Of a stretch of 64,000 bases of DNA, positions 10,274-22,602 are shown piece by piece. The first letter of the stretch is position 1, and every line of letters begins with the position of its first letter. Both the position numbers and the translations under genes were made by a program. This stretch comes from an uncultured Flavobacteriales bacterium (GTDB lineage Bacteria; Bacteroidota; Bacteroidia; Flavobacteriales; BACL11). The notes beneath the pieces were generated by a model. It was not told where the DNA came from, made no database searches, and saw only the letters and a list, made by a program, of their open reading frames with translations. The stretch lies in NCBI GenBank assembly GCA_943789505.1, contig CALSUJ010000002.1:80001-144000 (forward strand), given 5' to 3'.

Positions 10274-11863
10274 ATGAAATCAGCATTTAAATTTATTACA
10301 TCAAGTCAAGGAAGTGTAAAGGACGATATTTTATCAGGATTTACGGTGGCTTTAGCCTTAGTACCTGAGGCAGTAGCTTTTGCTTTTGTGGCAGGAATAT
10401 CACCAATTATTGGCTTATATGGTGCCTTTATGATGGGATTGGTTACTGCTATTTTTGGTGGAAGACCAGGTATGATTTCAGGAGCAACTGGAGCCTTGGC
10501 GGTCGTGATGGTTAGTTTAGTAAAACAAGGAAATGCTATGGGTCCTGAAGGCGCTATGATGGGACTTCAGTTTTTATTTGCTACCTTAATTTTAACTGGA
10601 ATATTCCAAGTTCTTGCTGGAGTATTTAAAATGGGAAAATTTGTAAGAATGATACCTCATTCGGTAATGATGGGTTTTGTAAATGGTTTAGCAATCGTAA
10701 TTTTTACTTCTCAGTTAGGAATGTTTCAAAGTCAAGGTGCTTGGCTTGAAGGAGGAGCGATGTTTACTATGTTGGGCTTAGTAGCATTAACTATGGGTAT
10801 TATGTATTTCTTGCCAAAAATTACAAAGAATATTCCAGAAGCCTTAGTAGCAATTATTGTTGTTTCACTTATTGTTATCTTTGGAAATATTGATACACAA
10901 ACCGTAAAATCCTTTATTATTGAAGGAGGAGGAGAAGGAATTAAAGCAGGATTGCCAACTTTTAATGTGCCAATTATAGCTCTTAATTTAGAGACTCTAG
11001 CATTTATTGCTCCTTATGCATTAATCTTGGCGGCAATTGGTTTAATTGAATCGTTAATGACCCTTAATTTAATTGATGAATTAACTGAAACTCACGGGAA
11101 TGGAAATAAAGAATGTGTTGCGCAAGGTTCTGCTAATATTCTTAATGGTTTTTTTGGTGGTATGGGTGGTTGTGCTATGATTGGTCAATCAATAATTAAT
11201 ATTAAATCAGGAGGTAGAGGAAGGCTTTCAGGAATAACAGCAGCATTAGCATTATTGATATTTATCTTGTTTGCTTCTGCTTATATTGAAATGATTCCTA
11301 TTGCTGCCTTAGTGGGAGTAATGTTTATGGTAGTAATTGGTACTTTTGCTTGGAATACTTTTAAAATTTGGAATAAAGTTCCTCTTTCGGATGTCTTAGT
11401 AATTGCTTTAGTTACTATTCTAACGGTAGTATTTGACTTAGCTATTGCTGTTATTTCAGGTGTTATCGTTTCTGCCTTAGTTTTTGCATGGGAAAATGCT
11501 TTGATGATTAGAGCTAGAAAACATACGGATGAACACGGAATAAAACATTATGAATTATTTGGTCCTGTTTTCTTTGGCTCTATTGAATTGTTCAACTCAA
11601 AGTTTGATGTGAAAAACGACCCTAAGGAAGTAGTGATTGATTTTGCAGAAAGTAGAGTAGTAGATCAATCAGCTATTGAAGCGTTAAATAAATTGGCTGA
11701 GCGTTACCAAAAAAATGGGAAAACTATTCACTTGCGTCATCTTTCTGCTGATTGTGTAAAGCTGATTAAAAGAGCAGAGAAGATATGTGATGTAAATGTA
11801 TTGGAAGATCCTGATTATTTTGTTGCAATTGATGATTACAGGCAAGCATTAGCGAAAATATAA
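10274..11863 (+). CDS. SulP family anion transporter with STAS domain
   Basis: Inner-membrane SLC26/SulP carrier, 529 aa, probably for sulfate or bicarbonate. The hydrophobic N-terminal part (about 15-410) carries the family start VKDDILSGFTVALALVPEAVAF and the segment GGMGGCAMIGQSIINI. The C-terminal 90 residues form a cytosolic STAS domain (EVVIDFAESRVVDQSAIEAL). The substrate cannot be read from sequence; the beta-carbonic anhydrase in this window is 13 kb away, so no bicarbonate link is shown. The gene ends at a strong hairpin terminator shared with the convergent aconitase gene. Confidence 0.92.
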   Translation: MKSAFKFITSSQGSVKDDILSGFTVALALVPEAVAFAFVAGISPIIGLYGAFMMGLVTAIFGGRPGMISGATGALAVVMVSLVKQGNAMGPEGAMMGLQFLFATLILTGIFQVLAGVFKMGKFVRMIPHSVMMGFVNGLAIVIFTSQLGMFQSQGAWLEGGAMFTMLGLVALTMGIMYFLPKITKNIPEALVAIIVVSLIVIFGNIDTQTVKSFIIEGGGEGIKAGLPTFNVPIIALNLETLAFIAPYALILAAIGLIESLMTLNLIDELTETHGNGNKECVAQGSANILNGFFGGMGGCAMIGQSIINIKSGGRGRLSGITAALALLIFILFASAYIEMIPIAALVGVMFMVVIGTFAWNTFKIWNKVPLSDVLVIALVTILTVVFDLAIAVISGVIVSALVFAWENALMIRARKHTDEHGIKHYELFGPVFFGSIELFNSKFDVKNDPKEVVIDFAESRVVDQSAIEALNKLAERYQKNGKTIHLRHLSADCVKLIKRAEKICDVNVLEDPDYFVAIDDYRQALAKI

Positions 11864-11867
11864 ACAT

Positions 11868-11902
11868 AAAAAGCCCACTGTTAAGTGGGCTTTTTATTTT
11901 TT
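11868..11902. terminator. bidirectional terminator between the SulP gene and acn
   Basis: Perfect 11-bp stem (AAAAAGCCCAC, 11868-11878, pairing with 11885-11895) around a TGTTAA loop, with T-runs in both directions. It sits between convergent stop codons and can serve both genes. Confidence 0.9.
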
Positions 11903-11917
11903 AATTTGAAACTATAG

Positions 11918-14185
11918 TTATGCGTTTTGCTTTCTTATTAAGTTAAGTGCCGACCCTGCTTTAAACCAGTCAATTTGTGCTTTGTTATAAGTGTGGCTCA
12001 ACATAATAGTGTCAGTTGTTCCGTTAGCATGAACTGTTTCTAAAGTTAATTGTTTCTCTTCTTCAAATGCATTCAAATCTGTAAAGTTGAAGGTATCATC
12101 TTCTTTTATCAAATCATAATCTGATTCATTGACAAAAGTAAGTCCTAACATCCCTTGTTTCTTTAGGTTTGTTTCATGAATACGCGCAAATGACTTTACA
12201 ATAACTGCCATTACACCAAGATGTCTTGGTTCCATTGCGGCATGTTCTCTTGATGAACCTTCCCCATAATTATGGTCACCAACTACAATTGAAGTAATGC
12301 CTGCAGCTTTATATCCTCTGGCTACATTAGGTACTTCATCCGTATTTCCATCTAACTGACTAACCACTGCATTTGTATTTCCACCAAAAGCATTTACAGC
12401 ACCAATTAAGCAATTGTTAGATATGTTATCCAAGTGACCTCTGTATCTTAACCATGGTCCTGCCATAGAAATATGGTCAGTAGTACATTTTCCTTCTGCT
12501 TTTATCAAAAGTTTTGCTCCAGTAATATTTTCTTCATTCCAAGGCGTGAAGGGTTTTAGTAATTGCAATCTGCTTGATTCAGTATTTATAACTATTTTAA
12601 TTCCACTTCCATCTTCAGCTGGAGCTTGATATCCATTATCTTCCACTGCAAATCCTTTAGATGGTAATTCCGTTCCATGAGGTTCAGATAATCTTACCTT
12701 TTCACCATTTTGATTAGTTAGTGTGTCAGTTATAGGGTTGAAATCCAATCTTCCTGAAATTGCAATTGCGGCTACCATTTCTGGTGAACCAACAAATGCA
12801 TGTGTATTTGGATTTCCATCTGCACGCTTAGCAAAGTTTCTGTTAAAGGAATGAACAATTGTATTTTTCTCTTGTTTATTAGCTCCTTCTCTATCCCATT
12901 GCCCGATACATGGTCCGCAAGCATTAGTAAATATCTTAGTCGTTTCAAATTTCATAAACGAATCCATCAATCCATCTCTTTCGGCCGTAAAGCGTACTTG
13001 CTCCGAACCAGGATTAATTCCTAATGTTGCTTTGGGTTTAAGTCCCTTACTTACTGCATCTTCAACAATTGAAGCTGCCCTAGTTAAATCCTCATAAGAT
13101 GAGTTCGTACACGAGCCAATCAACGCCCACTCTACATCTAAAGGCCAATCATTTTTCACTGCTTTTTCTTTCATGTCAGAAACTGGAGTTGCTAAATCTG
13201 GAGTGAATGGTCCGTTTAAATGAGGCGTTAATTCCGATAAATTAATTTCAATAACTTGGTCAAAATAGTGTTCAGGATTTTCGTATACTTCTATGTCTCC
13301 TGTTAAGTGTTCTTTAATTTCGTTTGCAGCATTAGCTACATCATCTCTATCAGTTGCTCTTAGATATCTTTCAATGCTTTTATCATACCCAAAAGTTGAA
13401 GTAGTAGCTCCAATTTCAGCTCCCATATTACAAATTGTTCCTTTTCCTGTTGCAGATAGAGATGTTGCTCCTTCACCAAAATATTCAACAATAGCACCAG
13501 TACCTCCTTTTACTGTAAGTATACCTGCAACTTTTAAAATTACATCCTTAGCTGATGCCCAACCGCTTAATTTTCCAACTAGTTTAATTCCAATTAATTT
13601 AGGAAATTTTAGTTCCCAAGGCATTCCTGCCATTACATCAACAGCATCAGCTCCACCAACACCAATAGCTACCATTCCAAGTCCTCCAGCATTTACTGTG
13701 TGTGAATCGGTACCTATCATCATTCCACCAGGAAAAGCATAGTTTTCTAATACTACTTGATGGATAATTCCTGCTCCAGGTTTCCAGAAACCAATTCCGT
13801 ATTTATTACATACAGAACTTAAAAAGTTGAATACTTCATTATTAGTATTTAGGCTTTCCTGTAAATCTTTATCTGCTCCTAATTTAGCCAATATTAAATG
13901 ATCGGCGTGTGCTGTGGAAGGTACGGCTACTTTATCTTTTCCCGCTTGCATGAATTGAAGAAGTGCCATTTGTGCAGTTGCATCTTGCATAGCTACTCTA
14001 TCTGGGGCAAAGTCTACATAATCTTCTCCTCTTTTAAATGCTGTTTCAGCATTACCGTTCCAAAGATGAGTATAAAGTATTTTTTCAGAAAGAGTTAAAG
14101 GTTTATTAGTTGCTTTTCTTGCAGCTTCAACTGCTGAAGGGTACTTTTTGTACACCTTTTTAATCATATTAATGTCAAATGCCAT
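11918..14185 (-). CDS. acn: aconitate hydratase (mitochondrial-type)
   Basis: TCA-cycle enzyme that isomerises citrate to isocitrate with a [4Fe-4S] cluster. The 755-aa protein matches the mitochondrial-type family in length and layout. Cluster cysteines are visible at Cys359 (GSCTNSS) and Cys423/Cys426 (ACGPCIGQW). The swivel domain near the C-terminus has the [15 protein letters not shown] signature. A TATATTTG box lies 28 nt upstream of the ATG. The gene ends at the bidirectional hairpin. With the monomeric isocitrate dehydrogenase and sucD in the same window it supplies part of an oxidative TCA cycle. Confidence 0.97.
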   Translation of the reverse strand: MAFDINMIKKVYKKYPSAVEAARKATNKPLTLSEKILYTHLWNGNAETAFKRGEDYVDFAPDRVAMQDATAQMALLQFMQAGKDKVAVPSTAHADHLILAKLGADKDLQESLNTNNEVFNFLSSVCNKYGIGFWKPGAGIIHQVVLENYAFPGGMMIGTDSHTVNAGGLGMVAIGVGGADAVDVMAGMPWELKFPKLIGIKLVGKLSGWASAKDVILKVAGILTVKGGTGAIVEYFGEGATSLSATGKGTICNMGAEIGATTSTFGYDKSIERYLRATDRDDVANAANEIKEHLTGDIEVYENPEHYFDQVIEINLSELTPHLNGPFTPDLATPVSDMKEKAVKNDWPLDVEWALIGSCTNSSYEDLTRAASIVEDAVSKGLKPKATLGINPGSEQVRFTAERDGLMDSFMKFETTKIFTNACGPCIGQWDREGANKQEKNTIVHSFNRNFAKRADGNPNTHAFVGSPEMVAAIAISGRLDFNPITDTLTNQNGEKVRLSEPHGTELPSKGFAVEDNGYQAPAEDGSGIKIVINTESSRLQLLKPFTPWNEENITGAKLLIKAEGKCTTDHISMAGPWLRYRGHLDNISNNCLIGAVNAFGGNTNAVVSQLDGNTDEVPNVARGYKAAGITSIVVGDHNYGEGSSREHAAMEPRHLGVMAVIVKSFARIHETNLKKQGMLGLTFVNESDYDLIKEDDTFNFTDLNAFEEEKQLTLETVHANGTTDTIMLSHTYNKAQIDWFKAGSALNLIRKQNA

Positions 14186-14213
14186 GATCTATTTTTGGTT
14201 TTAATTAGGATTG

Positions 14214-14221
14214 CAAATATA
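14214..14221 (-). promoter_or_regulatory. putative -7 box of acn
   Basis: TATATTTG followed by GC on the minus strand, 28 nt before the acn ATG. It fits TAnnTTTG; no -33 element is obvious. Confidence 0.35.
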
Positions 14222-14283
14222 ATAATTTGCATTTTATTTCTCTTGAAAATAGGGGGGATATTAAGTCCTTAAAATTGGGTAAT

Positions 14284-14314
14284 AAAAAAGCCAAACGGTT
14301 AGGTTCGGCTTTTA
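14284..14314 (-). terminator. rho-independent terminator of the rpsF-rpsR-rplI operon
   Basis: Hairpin with 7-bp stem (AAAAGCC 14286-14292 with 14307-14313). Read on the minus strand, downstream of the rplI stop, it is followed by a run of T residues. Confidence 0.75.
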
Positions 14315-14333
14315 ATTATTTGTTTGAATTTAC

Positions 14334-14777
14334 TTATTCAGCAATAACAGTGTAAGCTACATTTACGCTAACCATTCTGTGTAATCTTACTTCCGCCTCA
14401 TATTTTCCTAATTCTTTTACTTTAGGGAGTTTTACAAAACTGGCATCAATTGTGTGTCCTAATGCTTGTAAAGCATCAGTAAATTGTACTGTTTTTATAG
14501 AGCCAAATAATTTAGTTCCACCATCAGCAACCTTACCTTTTAATATAATTTCTAATTTAGGTAATGCTTCTGCAATTTTATTTGCTTTTGTAATTTCAGT
14601 TTCTTCTTTTTTCGCTTGTTGTTTTAAATTTTCGTTTAAAACTTTCACGGCTGATTCAGTAGCTAAAATTCCTAATCCTTTTGGGATAAGAAAGTTTCTT
14701 CCGTAACCATTTTTTACTGAGACGATTTCATTTTTGAAACCTAATTTCTCAACATTTTCTTGTAATATAATATCCAT
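14334..14777 (-). CDS. rplI: 50S ribosomal protein L9
   Basis: Binds 23S rRNA at the base of the L1 stalk. The 147-aa protein has the conserved N-terminal rRNA-binding fold (MDIILQENVEKLGFKNEIV and the signature GYGRNFLIPKG), a long charged connecting helix rich in Lys/Glu (about 55-80) and the C-terminal domain with KLFGSIKT. It is the last gene of rpsF-rpsR-rplI, 19 bases after rpsR, and is followed by a hairpin terminator. Confidence 0.97.
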   Translation of the reverse strand: MDIILQENVEKLGFKNEIVSVKNGYGRNFLIPKGLGILATESAVKVLNENLKQQAKKEETEITKANKIAEALPKLEIILKGKVADGGTKLFGSIKTVQFTDALQALGHTIDASFVKLPKVKELGKYEAEVRLHRMVSVNVAYTVIAE

Positions 14778-14796
14778 GTTTCCTTAAGTTTTATGA

Positions 14797-15066
14797 TTAT
14801 TTTAAATTATCAGCTACATATGGTAAAAGAGCTATTTGTCTTGCTCTTTTTACTGATACAGCTAATCTTCTTTGGAATTTTAATGAGTTACCAGTAATCC
14901 TTCTTGGTAAAATTTTTCCTTGCTCATTCAAAAAACGCATTAGAAATTCAGGATCTTTATAGTCAATATAATCTATTCCCATTTTTTTGAAACGGCAATA
15001 TTTGTTTTGTTGTCTTAATTCAATATCTACTGGAGATAAGTATTTGATGTCTGTTTTATTTCCCAT
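14797..15066 (-). CDS. rpsR: 30S ribosomal protein S18
   Basis: Small-subunit protein that pairs with S6 on the 16S platform. The 89-aa product has the S18 core [22 protein letters not shown] followed by [19 protein letters not shown]. The N-terminal cysteine often seen in zinc-type S18 is reduced to a single Cys near residue 24. It sits 2 bases after rpsF and 19 before rplI, in the usual operon order. Confidence 0.97.
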   Translation of the reverse strand: MGNKTDIKYLSPVDIELRQQNKYCRFKKMGIDYIDYKDPEFLMRFLNEQGKILPRRITGNSLKFQRRLAVSVKRARQIALLPYVADNLK

Positions 15067-15068
15067 GA

Positions 15069-15416
15069 TTATTCACCTTTTGCGTTAGTACTTAATTTCT
15101 TTTTTCTTCTGTCAGCATATGCTAAAGCAAATTTCTCTAATTTTACTGTTTGCCATCTGATAACACGCTCGTCTCTTTTGAACTCAACTTCAAAGTCGTT
15201 AATAACTTGTCCATCAGCTTGAAACTCAATTAGGTAATAAAAACCTGTTTTTTTCTTTTGGATTGTGTACTTTAATTTCTTCAATCCCCAATTTTCTTCA
15301 TTGGTAATTTTACCTTTGTTGGCCTTAATGTGGTCAACAAATTTCTTTACTGTTTCCTTTACCTGATCTTCAGATAAAACGGGATTCATAATGAAAACAG
15401 TTTCGTAAGTAGTCAT
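15069..15416 (-). CDS. rpsF: 30S ribosomal protein S6
   Basis: Partner of S18 on the 30S platform. The 115-aa protein starts [18 protein letters not shown] and includes [19 protein letters not shown] and the [13 protein letters not shown] stretch typical of S6. It heads the rpsF-rpsR-rplI operon, and its promoter-like box TAAATTTG lies 34 nt upstream. It diverges from dnaX across about 150 bases that hold both promoters. Confidence 0.97.
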   Translation of the reverse strand: MTTYETVFIMNPVLSEDQVKETVKKFVDHIKANKGKITNEENWGLKKLKYTIQKKKTGFYYLIEFQADGQVINDFEVEFKRDERVIRWQTVKLEKFALAYADRRKKKLSTNAKGE

Positions 15417-15450
15417 CTTTTGTTTGTTTTAGTTAATATTTTACGGGCGG

Positions 15451-15458
15451 CAAATTTA
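15451..15458 (-). promoter_or_regulatory. putative -7 box of the rpsF operon
   Basis: TAAATTTG on the minus strand, 34 nt before the rpsF ATG, in the divergent rpsF/dnaX intergenic region. Confidence 0.35.
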
Positions 15459-15516
15459 GTAAAAAGATTCAATTCTACATAATTAGAGCAGTTTTTTAAT
15501 TTGATTAAATATCTGC

Positions 15517-15545
15517 TTGCTATTTTGTAAGAAATGTTAGTTTTG
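15517..15545 (+). promoter_or_regulatory. promoter of dnaX (both Bacteroidota boxes)
   Basis: A -33 TTG at 15517-15519 and a -7 box TAGTTTTG at 15538-15545, separated by 18 nt. The -7 box ends 25 nt before the dnaX ATG. Both elements and the distance match the Bacteroidota primary sigma consensus TTG-N(about 19)-TAnnTTTG. Confidence 0.55.
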
Positions 15546-15570
15546 TATTTCGTATTTTAAATTTAATAAA

Positions 15571-17331
15571 ATGAGTGATTTTATCGTATCTGCTAGAAAG
15601 TATAGGCCATCAACTTTTAATGCTGTTGTTGGTCAAAATTCAATTACTTCCACTTTAAAAAATGCGATTAAAAGCAATCAGTTAGCTCAGTCATTTTTAT
15701 TTTGTGGTCCTAGAGGTGTAGGTAAAACATCTTGTGCTCGTATTTTAGCAAAAACAATCAATTGCGAAAATATATCCGAGAATATTGAAGCCTGTAACGA
15801 ATGTGTGAGTTGCAAATCATTCAATGAAAATGCATCGTTTAACGTACATGAACTTGATGCAGCATCCAATAATTCTGTTGATGATATTAGAAGATTAGTT
15901 GATCAAGTTCGTTTTGCACCTCAAATAGGAGAATATAACATTTATATTATTGATGAGGTGCATATGTTATCAACTCAAGCATTTAATGCTTTTTTGAAAA
16001 CTTTAGAAGAACCACCAAAACATGCTAAGTTTATTTTAGCTACTACTGAAAAACATAAAATTATTCCAACTATTTTATCAAGGTGTCAAATTTTTGATTT
16101 TAAAAGAGTGGGAGTGAATGATATTTCTAATCATTTGGCATTTGTTGCTAAAAGTGAAGGAATTACAGCTGAGCAAGAAGCCCTTCATTTAATTGCTCAA
16201 AAATCAGATGGTTCATTGCGTGATTCATTATCGCTGTTTGATAGATTGATTAGTTTCTCGGAAAAAGAACTTTCTTATCAAAGTGTGATTGAGCATTTAA
16301 ATATCTTGGATTATGAATATTATTTTAAAGTTACTGCTGCACTTTTAAAAAACGATATTAATTTACTTTTACTTCTGTTCAATGAAATACTGGACAATGG
16401 ATTTGATGGGCATCATTTCATTATTGGTTTGTCTGAACATTTAAGAGATATTTTGGTTGCTAAGGACGAAAGTACACTTCAGTTATTAGATAAAGGGGAG
16501 GCTTTACAGCAAAGGTATCTTGAGCAGTCAAAGTTGTGTGAGTTAAGCTTTTTAATACCTGCTTTAAGTTTATGTAACGAATGTGATATGCAGTACAAGC
16601 AGTCTAACAATAAACGACTTTTAGTTGAGTTGTCGTTAATGCGAATTTCATCTATATTACATCAAATGGCTGAAAAAAAAAGCCATAAAAGTTTCGTAGT
16701 TTCCTTAAATGACCAAAAAAAGCAGGTTTCTGTTGAAAAAGTAACTGAAATAGATGAAAAAATTGAAAAAGCGACCGAAAGTCACAAGAAGCCCGAAATT
16801 GAAAGTAATAGTGAAATAGCGGATCTTACTCCTAAATCAATTCCCAGAATTTCTTTGTCGTCCAAAAAGAAGTCCAAGACTATATCCATAACTGCAGCTT
16901 TTAAGCAGATGAATGAAAAGAAAGATGTTGAAGAAGAAATTGATATTTCAAAACTCAGGAATGCTGATTTTTCAGCAACAAGAATGCTGGAAACTTGGAA
17001 AGAGGTAATTGCATTTGTAAAACAAATGGGAAAATCTAATTTAGGAATTACATTGGGTGTTTTTCTGCCAGAACTAAAAGATAATCATGTAATTGAATTG
17101 CCTTTGAGTAATCATTCTCAAGTTGAAATGTTACTAGAAGAAAAATACATGATTTTGGAGTTTCTAAGAAATAAATTAGAGAATGATTATATTGAAATAA
17201 CAACCAAGGTAATTAAAGGAGGGGAAAGTAATATCCCTTACACAAATAAAGATAAATTTGCCAAAATGATGGAACAAAACCCTCATTTGGAAACTTTAAG
17301 AATGAAGCTTGGACTTGATCCTGATTATTAA
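15571..17331 (+). CDS. dnaX: DNA polymerase III subunits gamma/tau
   Basis: AAA+ ATPase motor of the clamp loader, 586 aa. Walker A is GPRGVGKTS (46-54), and four zinc-ligand cysteines lie at 65, 75, 78 and 81. Walker B YIIDEVH is around 124-131, followed by the sensor region with ILSRCQIF. After about residue 370 comes a Lys/Glu/Ser-rich linker and a C-terminal tau-like domain that would contact the polymerase and helicase. I see no A-rich slippery heptamer plus hairpin of the E. coli kind that would clearly produce gamma. Promoter boxes are well placed upstream. The M16 peptidase gene follows 10 bases downstream. Confidence 0.95.
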   Translation: MSDFIVSARKYRPSTFNAVVGQNSITSTLKNAIKSNQLAQSFLFCGPRGVGKTSCARILAKTINCENISENIEACNECVSCKSFNENASFNVHELDAASNNSVDDIRRLVDQVRFAPQIGEYNIYIIDEVHMLSTQAFNAFLKTLEEPPKHAKFILATTEKHKIIPTILSRCQIFDFKRVGVNDISNHLAFVAKSEGITAEQEALHLIAQKSDGSLRDSLSLFDRLISFSEKELSYQSVIEHLNILDYEYYFKVTAALLKNDINLLLLLFNEILDNGFDGHHFIIGLSEHLRDILVAKDESTLQLLDKGEALQQRYLEQSKLCELSFLIPALSLCNECDMQYKQSNNKRLLVELSLMRISSILHQMAEKKSHKSFVVSLNDQKKQVSVEKVTEIDEKIEKATESHKKPEIESNSEIADLTPKSIPRISLSSKKKSKTISITAAFKQMNEKKDVEEEIDISKLRNADFSATRMLETWKEVIAFVKQMGKSNLGITLGVFLPELKDNHVIELPLSNHSQVEMLLEEKYMILEFLRNKLENDYIEITTKVIKGGESNIPYTNKDKFAKMMEQNPHLETLRMKLGLDPDY

Positions 17332-17341
17332 CTGAAAATAA

Positions 17342-20278
17342 ATGAATATGAAACCAAAACAAATTTTAACCATTGTGCTAATAGTAGCAGCAGGAATCTA
17401 TTTCGCAATAAATGCAAAAGAACAAATGAATAAAATTGAAAATAATTATGAAACGGCCGCCAATGATCCGTTAAATGCAAGAATATACACTTTAGATAAT
17501 GGCCTTAAAGTGTATTTGACAGCTTATGCTGATGCGCCTAGAGTACAGACAAATATTGCTATTCGTGCTGGAAGTAAAAATGATCCTGCTGATGCTACAG
17601 GTTTGGCACATTATTTGGAGCATATGTTATTTAAAGGTACTGATATTTATGGTTCTTTAGATTTTGAGAAAGAAGCACCAATGTTGGACAAGATTGAAGC
17701 GCTTTATGAAGAGTATCGCACCATTGATATGGATGATACTGATAATAGAGAAAGAGTTTGGAGGCAAATTGATTCTGTTTCCGGTGAGGCTGCAAAATTT
17801 GCTATTGCTAACGAGTATGATAAAATGGTAAGTGGTTTAGGGGCTAAGGGAACGAATGCTTACACTTCTAATGAGAAAACAGTTTATATTAATGATATCC
17901 CATCTAACCAAATTGAGAAATGGTTAAAGTTAGAAGTTGAGCGTTTTCGTTATCCTGTTTTTAGATTGTTTCATACTGAGTTAGAGGCAGTATATGAAGA
18001 AAAAAATAGAGGATTGGATAATGATGGAAGTAAAATGTTTGAAGCTCTTTTTGATGGTTTGTTCCCAACACACCAGTATGGACAACAAACTACAATTGGT
18101 ACAATTGAGCATTTAAAGAATCCTTCTTTAACTGAAATAAGAAAATATTTTAATAAATATTATGTACCAAATAATATGGCAATTTGTATGTCAGGTGATT
18201 TTGATTATGATGAAACAATTATTTTGATTAATAAATATTGGGGAACTTTTGAAAGAAAAGATGATCCTACTTTTGAAGTAATTCAAGAAGCGCCAATTAC
18301 GGCACCAGTTTACAGTGAAGTGTATGGCCCGGAAGCAGAGCGTTTATTTTTAGGCTTTCGTTTTGAAGGAGCGAATACTGAAGATGCTAAAATGTTGACT
18401 ATGGTGGATATGGTACTTTCTAATTCGGCAGCAGGCCTTATTGATTTGAACTTAAATCAAGCACAAGAATTAATTGGTGGTGGTTGTTTTCCTTATATTT
18501 TAGAAGATTATTCTATGCATGGTTTTTATGGTAGTCCAAAACAAGGGCAAACTTTAGAACAGGTGAAGGATTTATTATTAGCACAAATTGAAGAAGTTAA
18601 ATCTGGTAATTTCCCTGATTGGTTGGTGGGGGCTATTATTTCTGATTTGAAATTAAATCAACTTAAGAAGTTAGAGAGTAATAGTGGTAGAGCAAACGAA
18701 TTTATTGATGCTTTTACTTTGGGAGTGTCTTGGGAGGATCATCAGAATGAAATGGATGAATTAGGAAAAGTAACTAAGCAAGAGATTATTGATTTTGCAA
18801 ATGCAAAGTATGCTGATAATTATATAGTAGTGTATAAAAGAAATGGTGAGGATAAATCAGTATTAAAAGTAACTAAGCCAGCTATCACTCCAGTGTCGGT
18901 TAATCGTGAGGATCAATCGGAATTTTTAGTGAGTTTATTAGCTGAAGAGGTGGCTGATATTGAGCCAGTTTTCTTAGATTTTGAAAATGATATTGAAAAA
19001 ACTACTGTAGGTGATGTTTCATTAATCTATAAAGAGAATACTGAAAACGAAAGATTCAAATTGAACTATATCTTAGATATGGGGAGTGACCATGACAACA
19101 GGTTAAAATTAGCAGTTGATTATTTAAAATATTTAGGAACAGCTGAAATGTCTCCTGCTCAAAAAGAAGAAGAATTTTATAAGTTAGGTTGTGAGCTTTC
19201 AGTAAATTGTAGTGCTGAGAAGATTCAAGTTACTTTAAGCGGACTATCAGATAATTTTAATGAATCAGTAGAGCTTTTTGAAACAATACTAGCAGGTGCA
19301 GTTGCTGATGAAGAGGCTTTGGCTGAATTAAAAATGAGTATTCTCAAAAAGAGAGCTGATGCCAAACTTGACAAACAAGTTATCCTTTGGAGAGCAATGG
19401 GTAATTATGCTAAGTATGGAGTTAATTCATCTTTTATGAATATTCTTTCAGAAGAAGAATTAGGTAATGTTTCATCATCTGAGTTATTGGACTTAATACA
19501 TAACTTAACTTCTTACGAGCATAGAATACTCTATTATGGGCCTGATGAAATGGTAGCTGTTGAGGATAGATTAACAGCTTTGCACACGACTAATACTGAG
19601 CTGAAAGCAATTCCTGCTAAAAAAGAATTTGTTGAAAATAATATGGACAAGCCTTTAGTGTATGTTGTGGATTATGACATGAAACAAGCTGAGGTTATGA
19701 TGTTGGCTAAAGGAGATAAATTGAATATTGATGAGTATGCTATTATCAAATATCACAATGAATATTTTGGTGGCGGAATGAGTTCTATTGTATTTCAGGA
19801 AATGAGAGAATCTAAAGCTTTAGCTTATTCGGTGTATAGTACTTATACTATCCCATCTGACAAAGATGATTCGCATTACTTAATGAGTTATATTGGTACG
19901 CAAGCTGATAAATTAGCTGATGCAATGGTTGGGATGACTGAATTATTAGATGTTATGCCAGAAGCTGAAGCAAATATGAATAATGCTAAAGAGGGTATAG
20001 AACAAAAAATAAGAACAGAAAGATTAACAAAATCAAGAGTACTTTCAGAATATGAAAATGCACAAAAATTAGGCGTTGATTATGACCTTAGAAAGGATGT
20101 TTATAAGGGAGTTGAAAATTTTGATATGTCAAGTTTAAGAGATTTCCATAATTCACATATTGCTAGTGGAAATAGGGTAGTTATGGTACTTGGTGCTAAG
20201 GACGATTTGGACTTAGAAGTGTTAAAACAATATGGTGAAATAAAACACTTAACTTTAAAAGATGTATTTGGTTACTAA
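17342..20278 (+). CDS. M16 family zinc metallopeptidase, membrane anchored
   Basis: Two-domain insulinase/pitrilysin-type protease, 978 aa. A short hydrophobic helix (about residues 8-24) anchors or exports it; the start may be the ATG at 17348. The active inverted zinc motif is H90-Y-L-E93-H94 in GLAHYLEHMLFKGT, and ELEAVYEE (213-220) probably supplies the third zinc ligand. Spacing to that ligand is longer than usual because of an insert at about 105-155. The C-terminal half is a second M16 repeat without a zinc motif, with the R/Y-type segment ALAYSVYSTY. It follows dnaX by 10 bases. Its periplasmic substrate is unknown. Confidence 0.92.
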   Translation: MNMKPKQILTIVLIVAAGIYFAINAKEQMNKIENNYETAANDPLNARIYTLDNGLKVYLTAYADAPRVQTNIAIRAGSKNDPADATGLAHYLEHMLFKGTDIYGSLDFEKEAPMLDKIEALYEEYRTIDMDDTDNRERVWRQIDSVSGEAAKFAIANEYDKMVSGLGAKGTNAYTSNEKTVYINDIPSNQIEKWLKLEVERFRYPVFRLFHTELEAVYEEKNRGLDNDGSKMFEALFDGLFPTHQYGQQTTIGTIEHLKNPSLTEIRKYFNKYYVPNNMAICMSGDFDYDETIILINKYWGTFERKDDPTFEVIQEAPITAPVYSEVYGPEAERLFLGFRFEGANTEDAKMLTMVDMVLSNSAAGLIDLNLNQAQELIGGGCFPYILEDYSMHGFYGSPKQGQTLEQVKDLLLAQIEEVKSGNFPDWLVGAIISDLKLNQLKKLESNSGRANEFIDAFTLGVSWEDHQNEMDELGKVTKQEIIDFANAKYADNYIVVYKRNGEDKSVLKVTKPAITPVSVNREDQSEFLVSLLAEEVADIEPVFLDFENDIEKTTVGDVSLIYKENTENERFKLNYILDMGSDHDNRLKLAVDYLKYLGTAEMSPAQKEEEFYKLGCELSVNCSAEKIQVTLSGLSDNFNESVELFETILAGAVADEEALAELKMSILKKRADAKLDKQVILWRAMGNYAKYGVNSSFMNILSEEELGNVSSSELLDLIHNLTSYEHRILYYGPDEMVAVEDRLTALHTTNTELKAIPAKKEFVENNMDKPLVYVVDYDMKQAEVMMLAKGDKLNIDEYAIIKYHNEYFGGGMSSIVFQEMRESKALAYSVYSTYTIPSDKDDSHYLMSYIGTQADKLADAMVGMTELLDVMPEAEANMNNAKEGIEQKIRTERLTKSRVLSEYENAQKLGVDYDLRKDVYKGVENFDMSSLRDFHNSHIASGNRVVMVLGAKDDLDLEVLKQYGEIKHLTLKDVFGY

Positions 20279-20307
20279 TTTTAAGTTGATGAACTTTAAA
20301 AATTTAG

Positions 20308-22551
<2,244 letters not shown>

Positions 22552-22602
22552 ATAAGCTGCTTAATTCTTTTCCAAGGAGATTAGATAAAATTTCAATCTT
22601 TC

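Noticed and set aside
13293-13742. 149-codon plus-strand open frame opposite aconitase
   Set aside because: Antisense shadow over a conserved coding region; no promoter, start context or family resemblance.
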